Of a stretch of DNA of 64,000 nt, positions 18,255 to 26,836 are shown in pieces. A program made the position numbers and the translations under genes. Under the pieces are notes generated by a model. It was not told the origin of the DNA, ran no database searches, and worked only from the letters and a program-made list of their open reading frames with translations. How positions within the stretch are numbered: the stretch's first letter is position 1; each line of letters starts with the position of its first letter. Origin of the DNA: Seohaeicola saemankumensis (GTDB lineage Bacteria > Pseudomonadota > Alphaproteobacteria > Rhodobacterales > Rhodobacteraceae); the NCBI RefSeq assembly GCF_042678485.1, contig NZ_JBHTKR010000005.1, positions 448,626 through 512,625 of the forward strand, read 5' to 3'.

Positions 18255-21096
18255 GCGACAGGCGCATGGCGACGTAATCCTCGACCACCTCCTCGCCCAG
18301 GGTCATTGCCGGCAGATGGGCAGCGGGTTCCACGATCCCCTCGCCGTCCATGTCCAGCGCGAAGAGCGGCAGGGGCGCATCGGCGGTCAGGGCCTTGGCC
18401 TCCCATAGGGCCTGGCGACGGGTCAGGCCAAGACCCGCGAAGGCATCGGCCTCGGCCAGGCGGGCCACCACCGCAGGCGCCAGCCCCGCGCGGCGCCAGA
18501 CATCGGCCACCGAGGGATAGCCATTGCCCCGCGCGGCGGACAGCCATGCGGCATCATCCTCGCGCAGGCCCTTGATCTGACGAAAGCCGAGGCGCAGGGC
18601 CAGCCCGCCCAGACCGTCAGGTTCCATCACATTGTCCCAATAGCTGTGGTTCACACAGACGGGGCGCACCTGCACACCATGTTCGCGCGCATCGCGGATG
18701 ATCTGCGCGGGCGCGTAAAAGCCCATCGGCTGCGCATTCAGAAGCGCACAGGTGAAGATGCCGGGGTGATGGCACTTGAGCCAGGCCGAGGCATAGACCA
18801 GCAGCGCGAAACTGGCCGCATGGCTTTCGGGAAAACCGTAGCTGCCAAAGCCTTCGATCTGGCTGAAACACCTTTCGGCGAAATCCATGTCATAGCCGTT
18901 GCGCGCCATGCCCCGCAGGAACCGTGTGCGGAATTCGGACACGTTGCCATGTTTCTTGAAAGTGGCCAGCGAGCGGCGCAAACGATCCGCCTCGTCCGGG
19001 GTGAAACCTGCGCCGATGATGGCGATCTGCATCGCCTGTTCCTGGAACAGCGGCACGCCCAGCGTCTTGACCAGCACGTCGCCCAGCGCGTCAGACGGAA
19101 ATTCCATCCGTTCCTCGCCATTGCGGCGGCGCAGATAGGGATGGACCATGTCGCCCTGAATGGGACCGGGGCGAACGATGGCGACCTCGATCACCAGATC
19201 ATAGAAACAGCGCGGCTTCATCCGGGGCAGAAAGTTCATCTGCGCGCGGCTTTCCACCTGGAACACGCCCACGGAATCGGCGCGGCAGAGCATGTCATAG
19301 ACGCGCGGATCCTCGGGCGGCAGGGTCGCCAGCCGGTGGCGCGTGCCGTGATGCTGCGCGATCAGATCGAAGGCCTTGCGGATGCAGGTCAGCATGCCAA
19401 GGCTGAGGATATCGACCTTGAGGATACCCAGCGTGTCGATATCGTCCTTGTCCCAGCAGATCACTGTCCGCCCCTCCATCGCGGCATTCTCGATCGGCAC
19501 CAATTCATCCAGCCGCCCTTCGGTGATGATGAAGCCGCCGACATGCTGGCTGAGGTGGCGGGGAAAGCCCACGATCTCGTGGATCAGGGCCATGGTGCGG
19601 GCCAGGCGCGGCTCGGTCGGGTCAAGGCCGATCTCGCGCAGGCGGGCATCCTCGGTTCCCGACATGCCGTAGAACCCCCAAAGCTGCGAACTGAGCGCGG
19701 CGACTGTGTCCTGCGACAGGCCCATGGCGGCGCCCACCTCGCGGATGGCGCGCTTGCCGCGATAGTGGATCACGGTGGCGCAAAGCCCCGCGCGGTGGCG
19801 ACCGTAGCGGTCATAGATATGCTGGATCACCTCCTCGCGCCGTTCATGTTCGAAATCCACGTCGATATCGGGGGGCTCGTCGCGGGCCTCGGAGACGAAA
19901 CGCTCAAAGACCATGGTGCCGATTTCAGGGCTGACCGACGTGACGCCAAGGCAATAGCAGACCACCGAATTGGCAGCCGATCCACGCCCCTGGCACAGGA
20001 TGCCACGCCCGCGCGCGAAATCGACGATGTCATGCACGGTCAGGAAATAAGGCTCGTAGCCCAGCTTGGTGATCAGGGTCAGCTCATGCTCCAGCATCCC
20101 GCGCACGCGATCCGGCGCGCCCTCGGGATAGCGCCAGTCCAGACCGGCCAGGGCCAGGCGGCGCAGGCGGGCGGTCGCCGTTTCGCCGCCCGTCACCTCG
20201 GACGGGTATTCATAGCGCAATTCGTCCAGCGAGAAGGTCAGACGCCCCGCCAGCGTGCCGGCCCGATCCACGGCATCGGCATGCGGGCCGAAAAGGCGGC
20301 GCATCTCGGCCTCGGATCGCAGGCGCTGTTCGCCATTGGCCAGCGCCGCGCGGCCTAGCCGGTCGACCGTGGTGCCGGTCCGGATCGCGGTCAGCACATC
20401 GGCCATCTGGCGGCGGCGGCCTTCGTGCATGATCGGCCTGGCCGAGGCGAGGGTGGGAATGCCCAGATCGGCGGCCAGCCGCGACAGGCGGTCGAAACGG
20501 GCGCGATCCTGCCCGTCATAACGCGGGGCCATCACCAGGTGCATCTGACGGGCAAGGCCGCGCGTCAGGCCGCGCGCCAGCAGCAGCCAGTCGTCGGCGC
20601 CGCTGTCGGGCGTGGTCATGTGTGGCGGGTGCAACAGCAGGTGCAGCCCCGCGGTCTGCCCCTCCAGATCGGCCAGCCGCAGATCACAGCCGCCTTTGGG
20701 TGCGCGGCGGCGGCCCAGCGTCAGCAGACGGCACAGATGTGCCCAGCCGGTCCGGTTTTCGGGCAGGGCGGTCATTACCAGACCTTCGGCCAGATGCAGC
20801 GTGGCGGCGGGGATCAGCCGCGGGCAGGTGAAGCGTGGTCCCTGATCATCCGGCGCGCGGGCGGGATCGGGCGGGCCGATCACACCATGGGCCGCCTGAT
20901 GCGCCTGCCGCTCGGCGACCTGCCGCGCGATCTCGCGCGCGCTGGCATGGGCGCGCACGATCCCGGCCACGGAATCGGCATCGGCAATGGCGATCGCCGC
21001 TATCCCCAGGCTGGCGGCACGCTGCATGTACTCCTCGGGGTGCGAGGCCCCGGTGAGGAAGGTGAAATTCGAGGTGATGCACAGCTCTGCAAACAT
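18169..21096 (-). CDS. dnaE2: Error-prone DNA polymerase DnaE2, lacking the C-terminal OB domain
   Basis: A 975-residue alpha subunit of the error-prone polymerase III class, used for SOS mutagenic lesion bypass. It has an N-terminal PHP domain (starting FAELCITSNFTFLTGASHPEE), the catalytic aspartates in PPDIDVDFEHERR and ILKVDILSLGMLT, and the helix-hairpin-helix region. The protein stops shortly after the LSLRAHPLALLRPLL segment, so the OB-fold domain that normally follows (about 100 residues) is missing; its last 28 codons overlap the opposite gene. The ATG at 21096 gives the usual family start, and a LexA-type box lies just upstream. No imuA or imuB is adjacent. Confidence 0.9.
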   Translation of the reverse strand: MFAELCITSNFTFLTGASHPEEYMQRAASLGIAAIAIADADSVAGIVRAHASAREIARQVAERQAHQAAHGVIGPPDPARAPDDQGPRFTCPRLIPAATLHLAEGLVMTALPENRTGWAHLCRLLTLGRRRAPKGGCDLRLADLEGQTAGLHLLLHPPHMTTPDSGADDWLLLARGLTRGLARQMHLVMAPRYDGQDRARFDRLSRLAADLGIPTLASARPIMHEGRRRQMADVLTAIRTGTTVDRLGRAALANGEQRLRSEAEMRRLFGPHADAVDRAGTLAGRLTFSLDELRYEYPSEVTGGETATARLRRLALAGLDWRYPEGAPDRVRGMLEHELTLITKLGYEPYFLTVHDIVDFARGRGILCQGRGSAANSVVCYCLGVTSVSPEIGTMVFERFVSEARDEPPDIDVDFEHERREEVIQHIYDRYGRHRAGLCATVIHYRGKRAIREVGAAMGLSQDTVAALSSQLWGFYGMSGTEDARLREIGLDPTEPRLARTMALIHEIVGFPRHLSQHVGGFIITEGRLDELVPIENAAMEGRTVICWDKDDIDTLGILKVDILSLGMLTCIRKAFDLIAQHHGTRHRLATLPPEDPRVYDMLCRADSVGVFQVESRAQMNFLPRMKPRCFYDLVIEVAIVRPGPIQGDMVHPYLRRRNGEERMEFPSDALGDVLVKTLGVPLFQEQAMQIAIIGAGFTPDEADRLRRSLATFKKHGNVSEFRTRFLRGMARNGYDMDFAERCFSQIEGFGSYGFPESHAASFALLVYASAWLKCHHPGIFTCALLNAQPMGFYAPAQIIRDAREHGVQVRPVCVNHSYWDNVMEPDGLGGLALRLGFRQIKGLREDDAAWLSAARGNGYPSVADVWRRAGLAPAVVARLAEADAFAGLGLTRRQALWEAKALTADAPLPLFALDMDGEGIVEPAAHLPAMTLGEEVVEDYVAMRLSLRAHPLALLRPLLTPAPAPRAGPALPPG

Positions 21097-21111
21097 GTCA
21101 TGGCAGAGTAT

Positions 21112-21126
21112 ATTCACGTTTTGTTC
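21112..21126 (-). promoter_or_regulatory. LexA (SOS) box upstream of dnaE2
   Basis: On the minus strand the site reads GAAC-aaaacgt-GAAT, seven of eight positions of the alphaproteobacterial LexA direct repeat GAAC-N7-GAAC. It ends 16 bp before the dnaE2 start codon, where LexA would block transcription, and agrees with the SOS role of DnaE2. Confidence 0.75.
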
Positions 21127-21173
21127 TTTTTCGAGTCCTATCATCGAGGCTATCTGCGACATCTGGCGCAGAT

Positions 21174-21196
21174 GAGTATTTGTGGAACGATGAAAG
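21174..21196 (+). repeat. 22-bp intergenic element, copy B (GAGTATTT subtype)
   Basis: Reads GAGTATTT-GT-GGAACGATG-AAAG and follows a 6-bp stem hairpin at 21153-21172 (TCTGCG with CGCAGA). It lies between dnaE2 and the methyltransferase gene and is oriented opposite to both. Confidence 0.7.
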
Positions 21197-21208
21197 GAAC
21201 TGCCCTTG

Positions 21209-22069
21209 TCAGGCTGTCGGGCGCAGGCGCATCAAAAGGTAGATATTGAACCGGGCAAAATTCTCGCGGTTGCGCATCTGCTGGTTCAGGCGCTGATCAA
21301 GGCGTGCACGCTTGCGTTCACTGATCAGCGCGCGGATCGCGCGGTGCAGCACCCAGCGCAGGCGGGGCTTGTGGCGGGCAAGATCCTGGTCGACACGGGT
21401 CAGACCGTAGCCGAACACGTTGAACAGGCCCTGCTCGATCTCGACAGAGGGGGCGGCGGAGAGGGTCACGTCCTCTTCGCTGACCACCCTGAGCGGGAGA
21501 GAGGCCAGCGTCTCGCGGAAGGCGGCGATGCGGTGGCCGCCGCCCACGGGGGCCAACATGCGGTCGCCGGTATATTCAGGGCTGCGGAAGCAATCGGCCA
21601 CGATGATCTCACCCCCGGGCGCCAGCAGGGTCAGGCATTTCGGCAGCCCCTGATCCAGCGGGATATACTGGAAGCTTTCGGAGAAAAGGCAGATGTCGAA
21701 GCTGGCCGGATCGGCCTTGAAATCCTCGAACATGCATTCATGCACACGCGCGGCCGGCGCATTGGCGCGGCAGCGCCCGGCCAGGAAGGGGCTGGGCACC
21801 ACGATATCGACCGAATGCCCAAGGGCCAGCAGCTTTTTCGCGGTCTCGCCCGCGCCACCGCCGATATCAAGGATGCGGCAGGGCCTGTCCGGCAGCAGCG
21901 CGAACAGCCGGTCAGTATAGGCTTCCTGTGCGGCACGCAGATTGGCGGCGCTGACCTGCAGCCCGTCCCACAGCCCGTAATGCAGGTTTTCCGCACCCGT
22001 CAGCCATTTGGTGAATGCCAGCCCGACATCAAGGCCGATGGCCTGCGTATTGATCTTGTTCTTTCCCAT
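21209..22069 (-). CDS. Class I SAM-dependent methyltransferase
   Basis: A 286-residue Rossmann-fold methyltransferase. The SAM-binding motif I is ILDIGGGAGETAKKL (about residue 66), with the acidic post-motif in VHECMFEDF and motif IV-like FDICLFSESFQYIP; LLAPGGEIIVADCF matches the usual post-IV strand. The YIP/Q-type central segment resembles small-molecule or quinone methyltransferases, but the substrate cannot be told. The last 60 residues are basic, with a hydrophobic end (NIYLLMRLRP). The ribosome site before ATG 22069 is weak. Same strand as rppH, 82 bp apart. Confidence 0.82.
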   Translation of the reverse strand: MGKNKINTQAIGLDVGLAFTKWLTGAENLHYGLWDGLQVSAANLRAAQEAYTDRLFALLPDRPCRILDIGGGAGETAKKLLALGHSVDIVVPSPFLAGRCRANAPAARVHECMFEDFKADPASFDICLFSESFQYIPLDQGLPKCLTLLAPGGEIIVADCFRSPEYTGDRMLAPVGGGHRIAAFRETLASLPLRVVSEEDVTLSAAPSVEIEQGLFNVFGYGLTRVDQDLARHKPRLRWVLHRAIRALISERKRARLDQRLNQQMRNRENFARFNIYLLMRLRPTA

Positions 22070-22151
22070 AGGCGGCAGTTAGCCCAAACCGGGCGTTCTG
22101 GGAAGCATGTTTCCACAGCGCCCGCACGATTGCGCCGGGTCCGTGGCGTGA

Positions 22152-22640
22152 TCAGATCAGCGATTCGAATTCTGCCAGCACTCGGGCATAGACCTCACGC
22201 TTGAAGGGCACGATGTGATCCACAAGATCGGAAGGATCAAGCCAGCGCCATTCCGAAAACTCCGGATGGCTGGTCAGGATATCGACCTGATCGTCGCTGC
22301 CATGGAACCGCATCAGGAACCATTTCTGGCGCTGCCCCCGGAACTGGCCCTGCCAGATGCGCGGCACGATCTCATGCGGCAGATCATAGGGGATCCAGTC
22401 GGCGGTTTCGGCGACCACCGTCACAAGATCAGGCGTCACGCCGGTTTCTTCCCACAATTCGCGCAGAGCGGCCTCCCGCGGTTCTTCGCCCTGATCGATC
22501 CCGCCCTGGGGCATCTGCCAGGCGGGCGTGTCATTATCCAGGCGCTGGCCCACGAAGACCTGGCCAAGCCCGTTGGCCAGCATCACACCCACGCAGGGGC
22601 GGTAGGGCAGGCGGGCGATCTGTTCCGGGGTCGGTGCCAT
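22152..22640 (-). CDS. rppH: RNA pyrophosphohydrolase RppH
   Basis: A 162-residue Nudix hydrolase that removes pyrophosphate from 5' ends of mRNA and so starts decay. The Nudix box is intact (GGIDQGEEPREAALRELWEE, then TG), preceded by AWQMPQGG, and the RppH-type basic/aromatic patch RQKWFLMRF is present. The length equals that of typical alphaproteobacterial RppH. It is the last gene of the run gpmI-envC-ctpA-rppH, 63 bp after ctpA on the minus strand, so it is probably co-transcribed. Confidence 0.95.
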   Translation of the reverse strand: MAPTPEQIARLPYRPCVGVMLANGLGQVFVGQRLDNDTPAWQMPQGGIDQGEEPREAALRELWEETGVTPDLVTVVAETADWIPYDLPHEIVPRIWQGQFRGQRQKWFLMRFHGSDDQVDILTSHPEFSEWRWLDPSDLVDHIVPFKREVYARVLAEFESLI

Positions 22641-22703
22641 GGTGTGCAGTTCCAGTCGTCTTGGGCGCCCCGCAGCCCGAAGGATGCGGGGCAGTTTGCG
22701 TGA

Positions 22704-24038
22704 TCAGCGCATCGGCCCCAGCGCCGAGAGGCCCTTGAGGATGTCCAGCGCATAGGCCAGCTGATAATCATCTTCGCGCAGCTTGGCGGACAGTTCGGCC
22801 TTGGCGCGATCTTCCTCGATCTGGCGAATCTGGTCCTCGGTCAGGCTGTCATTGTTCAGAGAGCCACGCAGATCGGCCTCGGAACGGCTGGGCGCGGCGC
22901 TTTCCTCTTCCTCGGCAGAGGCAGGTTGCCGGCGCGGCTGCTCCACCAGGATGTCGGGCGAGACGCCCAGCGCCTGGATCGAACGGCCCGAAGGCGTGTA
23001 GTAGCGCGCGGTCGTCAGACGCATCGCCCCTTCACCGCGCAGCGGCATCACCGTCTGCACGGACCCTTTGCCGAAACTCTTGGTGCCGATCACGACGGCC
23101 CGACGATGATCCTGGAGCGCGCCGGCCACGATCTCGGAGGCAGAAGCAGAGCCGCCGTTGATCAGAACGACAACCGGCTTGCCCTGGGCCAGATCGCCCG
23201 GCGTGGCGTTGTACCGCTCTCCATCCTCGGGGTTGCGGCCACGAGTCGACACGATTTCCCCTTTTTCCAGGAAAGCGTCCGAGACGCGGATCGCCTGGGT
23301 CAGAAGACCGCCGGGATTGTTGCGCAGATCCAGAACGATCCCGCTGATCGCGTCGATCCCACCCGCTTCGGCAATCGCGTCAGACAGACCGGATTCAAGA
23401 TTGCTGTAGGTCTGGTCGTTGAAGGTCGTGACCCGCAGCACCACGGCCTGCCCCTCGGTACGGGTACGCACCGCCGTCAGCTTGATCGTATCGCGAATGA
23501 TCGACACATCGAACGGCTCGGCCGTGCCTTCACGCAGCACGGTGATCACGATTTCGCTGCCGACAGGGCCGCGCATCATGTCAACCGCCTGATCCAGCGT
23601 CAGGCCCAGCAGACTTTGACCATCCACATGGGTGATGAAATCGCCCGCCTCGATCCCGGCGGCATCGGCAGGCGTGCCGTCGATGGGCGAGACCACCTTG
23701 ACGAAGCCCTCTTCCTGCGTGACCTCGATCCCCAGCCCGCCGAACTCACCACGGGTCTGCACGCGCATGTCGGCGGCATCTTCGGGCGACATGTAGCTGG
23801 AATGCGGATCAAGCGATGTCAGCATGCCGTTGATCGCCGCCTCTATCAGCTCGTTGGTATCAACCTCTTCGACATATTGCGCGCGGATCCTTTCGAAAAT
23901 ATCGCCGAACAGGTCAAGCTGCTCATAGACGCTGCTGTTTTTCGATGACTCCTGCGCCAGAAGCGGTGCTGCCAGCTGCGTTGTGGCCAGGACTCCGGCT
24001 ATCGTCCCGCCGATCGCAACCATCACGAACTTGTTCAT
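22704..24038 (-). CDS. ctpA: Carboxyl-terminal processing protease CtpA (S41)
   Basis: A 444-residue exported serine protease with a signal anchor/peptide (MNKFVMVAIGGTIAGVLATT), a PDZ domain (about 90-175; GLGIEVTQEEGFVKVVSPIDG), and an S41 catalytic domain with the nucleophile in GGSASASEIVAGAL and the lysine in GTKSFGKGSVQ. Such proteases trim periplasmic proteins including cell-wall hydrolases. The ATG at 24038 lies two bases after the envC stop, giving tight coupling. The acidic, glutamate-rich tail (about 375-430) is common in alphaproteobacterial members. Confidence 0.94.
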   Translation of the reverse strand: MNKFVMVAIGGTIAGVLATTQLAAPLLAQESSKNSSVYEQLDLFGDIFERIRAQYVEEVDTNELIEAAINGMLTSLDPHSSYMSPEDAADMRVQTRGEFGGLGIEVTQEEGFVKVVSPIDGTPADAAGIEAGDFITHVDGQSLLGLTLDQAVDMMRGPVGSEIVITVLREGTAEPFDVSIIRDTIKLTAVRTRTEGQAVVLRVTTFNDQTYSNLESGLSDAIAEAGGIDAISGIVLDLRNNPGGLLTQAIRVSDAFLEKGEIVSTRGRNPEDGERYNATPGDLAQGKPVVVLINGGSASASEIVAGALQDHRRAVVIGTKSFGKGSVQTVMPLRGEGAMRLTTARYYTPSGRSIQALGVSPDILVEQPRRQPASAEEEESAAPSRSEADLRGSLNNDSLTEDQIRQIEEDRAKAELSAKLREDDYQLAYALDILKGLSALGPMR

Positions 24039-24040
24039 AC

Positions 24041-25198
24041 CTAATCGTCCTCTCGCGTTGCAAACCATGCTTCCGGGTCCACCGGCGCATTATCCTGCCT
24101 GACTTCGATATAGAGCGTTTCCGAGCGCCCTGTTCCAGTCCCATTGCCTGAATTGGCAAGAATATCGCCAATTTCCGCATCCTGCCCGCCCATCAAGCCA
24201 AGGGGACTGCCTGCGGGGATCACTTCTCCGATGCCACCATAAACCACATCCAATCCGGCAAGCACGAAAAGAGTGCCGGATTGCGGCTCCAGAATCATCA
24301 CGTTTCCGTAGTCCAGAAGCGGTCCGCGATACCGTATCGTGGCCGCTGTCGGCGCAGAGACCAGCGCGCGTGGCCGGGTGGCCAGCAAAAGACCGGGCCG
24401 CGTGATACCGGCGGCATCCGCCTCGCCCGCGCGGCGCAGGATCTGGCCCTGGACCGGCAAGGGAAGTTTTCCGCGCATGGCGGATATATCGGGAAGCTCG
24501 CTGCGATCCTCGTCTGTCGTGATCTGGGACAGCCCGCTGGCAAACCCTTCCAGCGTTTCTGTCGAGGCGATCAGAATGGCCGTCCGCACAGGATCGGCGG
24601 TGAAGCGGCGCGGCAGATCGGTGCGATCCGCCACGGCCTGCGACAAGGCGGTACGCGCCTCCTGCACACCGTTCAGGCCAGTCTGAAGGGTTTCGGCCGC
24701 ATTCTGCTGCAACAGCCGCAGGGTCGAGATTTCCTGCAACTTGCGGCGCAGATCATCGGCGCGCAGGTTCAGCGCAGGCGTCACATCGGCCAGGATCATA
24801 CCCGCCCGCGCGGTACCCATCGGCCCTTCGGGATGCAGCAGCATCACCGGCGAAGGGCGGCTTCCCATGCTTTGCAGAACACCCAGAAGCTGGGCGATCT
24901 CATCCTCGCGCGATTGCAACTCGCGGGTCAGACGCGCCTCGCGCAGGCTGGCACGGCGCAGGCCGTCGCGCATCGCCTCAAGCCCGTCCTCGAAGGCGGC
25001 GACCGTTTCGGTCAGGGCGCGCACCCGGTCGCGGGCTGATTCCGCCGCATCAAGCTGCCGCGTCGCCTGATCCAGACGTTCTGCCGCGGCCTTTGCCGCC
25101 TGGCCGGCCTCTGCATCGCCGCCCGTTTGCGCCCGCACGGGTGCGCCGCCCAGGGACAACGCAGAGATCAGCAGCACAAGGGCAAGATGTCGGATCAT
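24041..25198 (-). CDS. Murein hydrolase activator EnvC-like protein
   Basis: A 385-residue periplasmic protein with a signal peptide (cut near VRAQTGG), a long alanine/arginine-rich coiled coil (about 30-210) and a C-terminal LytM-like domain (about 285-385). The LytM metal-binding histidines are absent in the visible motifs (YRGPLLDYGNVMILEP and LYIEVRQD), which is the normal state for EnvC: it activates amidases during cell division and does not cut the wall itself. It overlaps gpmI by four bases (ATGA) and precedes ctpA by two bases, so the three are translationally linked. Confidence 0.9.
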   Translation of the reverse strand: MIRHLALVLLISALSLGGAPVRAQTGGDAEAGQAAKAAAERLDQATRQLDAAESARDRVRALTETVAAFEDGLEAMRDGLRRASLREARLTRELQSREDEIAQLLGVLQSMGSRPSPVMLLHPEGPMGTARAGMILADVTPALNLRADDLRRKLQEISTLRLLQQNAAETLQTGLNGVQEARTALSQAVADRTDLPRRFTADPVRTAILIASTETLEGFASGLSQITTDEDRSELPDISAMRGKLPLPVQGQILRRAGEADAAGITRPGLLLATRPRALVSAPTAATIRYRGPLLDYGNVMILEPQSGTLFVLAGLDVVYGGIGEVIPAGSPLGLMGGQDAEIGDILANSGNGTGTGRSETLYIEVRQDNAPVDPEAWFATREDD

Positions 25199-26712
25199 GC
25201 GATCAGGCTTTCCCCTGTCATCTCGGGCGGCTTGGGCAGATCCATCAACTGCAGAAGCGTGGGGGCCAGATCAGCCAGCCTGCCAGGTTTCAGCCGCGCG
25301 CCCGCAGGTCCCCCGATCAGCGCCACAGGCACCGGGTTCAGCGTATGCGCGGTATGCGGCCCGCCGGTGTCAGGATCGACCATCAGCTCGCAATTTCCGT
25401 GATCGGCGGTCACGATCATCGCACCGCCCACCTCGTCCAACGCGGCCAGGACACGGGCAAGCCCCTGGTCCACGGCTTCGCATGCGGCAATCGCGGCCTT
25501 CAGATCGCCGGTATGCCCGACCATGTCGGGATTGGCGTAATTCACCACGATCAGATCGTAATCGTCATGGATCGCCTGCACGAAATGATCCGTCACCTCT
25601 TCGCAGGACATCTCGGGTTGCAGATCGTAGGTCGCCACCTTCGGTGACGGCGCCATATAGCGATCCTCGCCTGTTTCGGGCTGTTCCTCGCCACCGTTCA
25701 GAAAGAAGGTGACATGGGGATATTTCTCGGTCTCGGCCAGACGGAACTGGCGCTTGCCGTGCTTGGCCACCCATTCGCCCAGGGTGTTCACAAGCTCGCG
25801 CGCGGGGAACACCGTCGCCATGTAGGCGTTGTGGCCCTCGGAATATTCGACCATGCCCAACAGCGCGGACCACGCCGGGCGCTGGCCGGCATCAAAGGCG
25901 TCAAACCCCGGCTCACCGATGGCGCGCAGGATTTCCCGCGCCCGGTCGGCACGGAAGTTCAGGCAAAAGAACCCGTCCCCATCCCTGGCGCCCGCGTAAT
26001 CCCCGATCACGGTGGCCGTGATGAACTCATCGGTTTCCGAGCGGTTGTAACCCGCGGTCACGGCGGCATGGGCGCTTGCGGCGTGCAGCCCCTTGCCATG
26101 CACCATGACTTCATAGGCTTCGGCCACGCGTTCCCAGCGGTTGTCGCGGTCCATGCTGAAATAGCGCCCCGTCAGCGTGCCGATACGCGCCCCCGCCGGC
26201 AGGGCCGCCTGCAGGTCTTCCAGATAACCATAGGCGGATTTCGGCGCAACATCGCGCCCGTCGGTCACCGCATGGAGAACCACGGGCACACCGGCCCCGG
26301 TGATCGCCCGCGTCGCGGCAAGAATATGGCTGATGTGGCCATGCACCCCGCCATCCGATACCAGCCCCATCAGATGCGCCACGCCGCCGGATGCCTTCAG
26401 CGCCGTGATGAAACCCTGCAAGGCCGCGTTGTTGAAGAAACTGCCATCTTCGATCGCAAGGTCGATCTGACCCAGATCCATCGCCACCACACGTCCCGCA
26501 CCGATATTGGTGTGACCCACTTCGGAATTGCCCATCTGCCCCGTCGGCAAGCCCACATCGGGGCCATGGGTGATCAACAGGTTGTGCGGGCAGGTCGCCA
26601 TGATCCGGTCGAAGGTCGGCGTATGGGCCAGTGCGGGCGCGTTCGCCTGCCGCTCTTCCCGGTGGCCCCAGCCGTCCAGAATGCACAGCACTACGGGTTT
26701 CGGGGTCGTCAT
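25195..26712 (-). CDS. gpmI: 2,3-bisphosphoglycerate-independent phosphoglycerate mutase
   Basis: A 505-residue iPGM that interconverts 3- and 2-phosphoglycerate using two manganese ions. It starts with the alkaline-phosphatase-superfamily motif VVLCILDGWG; the serine nucleophile is in GQMGNSEVGHTNIGAGR, and the C-terminal metal site contains TADHGNCE and GGPHTAHT. The length is normal. The ATG at 26712 has AGGAG upstream. It heads the gpmI-envC-ctpA-rppH unit, an arrangement pairing glycolysis with cell-division and decay genes that is common in this order. Confidence 0.96.
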   Translation of the reverse strand: MTTPKPVVLCILDGWGHREERQANAPALAHTPTFDRIMATCPHNLLITHGPDVGLPTGQMGNSEVGHTNIGAGRVVAMDLGQIDLAIEDGSFFNNAALQGFITALKASGGVAHLMGLVSDGGVHGHISHILAATRAITGAGVPVVLHAVTDGRDVAPKSAYGYLEDLQAALPAGARIGTLTGRYFSMDRDNRWERVAEAYEVMVHGKGLHAASAHAAVTAGYNRSETDEFITATVIGDYAGARDGDGFFCLNFRADRAREILRAIGEPGFDAFDAGQRPAWSALLGMVEYSEGHNAYMATVFPARELVNTLGEWVAKHGKRQFRLAETEKYPHVTFFLNGGEEQPETGEDRYMAPSPKVATYDLQPEMSCEEVTDHFVQAIHDDYDLIVVNYANPDMVGHTGDLKAAIAACEAVDQGLARVLAALDEVGGAMIVTADHGNCELMVDPDTGGPHTAHTLNPVPVALIGGPAGARLKPGRLADLAPTLLQLMDLPKPPEMTGESLIA

Positions 26713-26836
26713 CGTCCAAGTCTCCTGCCTGATACGATGCCTCTTAACCCTTTGTGGGCCGAGGGTGAACCGCTTTCGCGCGCCTGCGACCCCATGCAGC
26801 GACGGGATCGCCGTTGCGGGATCTGGCGCCGCTGGG

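Noticed and set aside
18646..20358. A 570-codon plus-strand frame opposite dnaE2
   Set aside because: It runs antisense to conserved polymerase motifs and has no recognisable domain.
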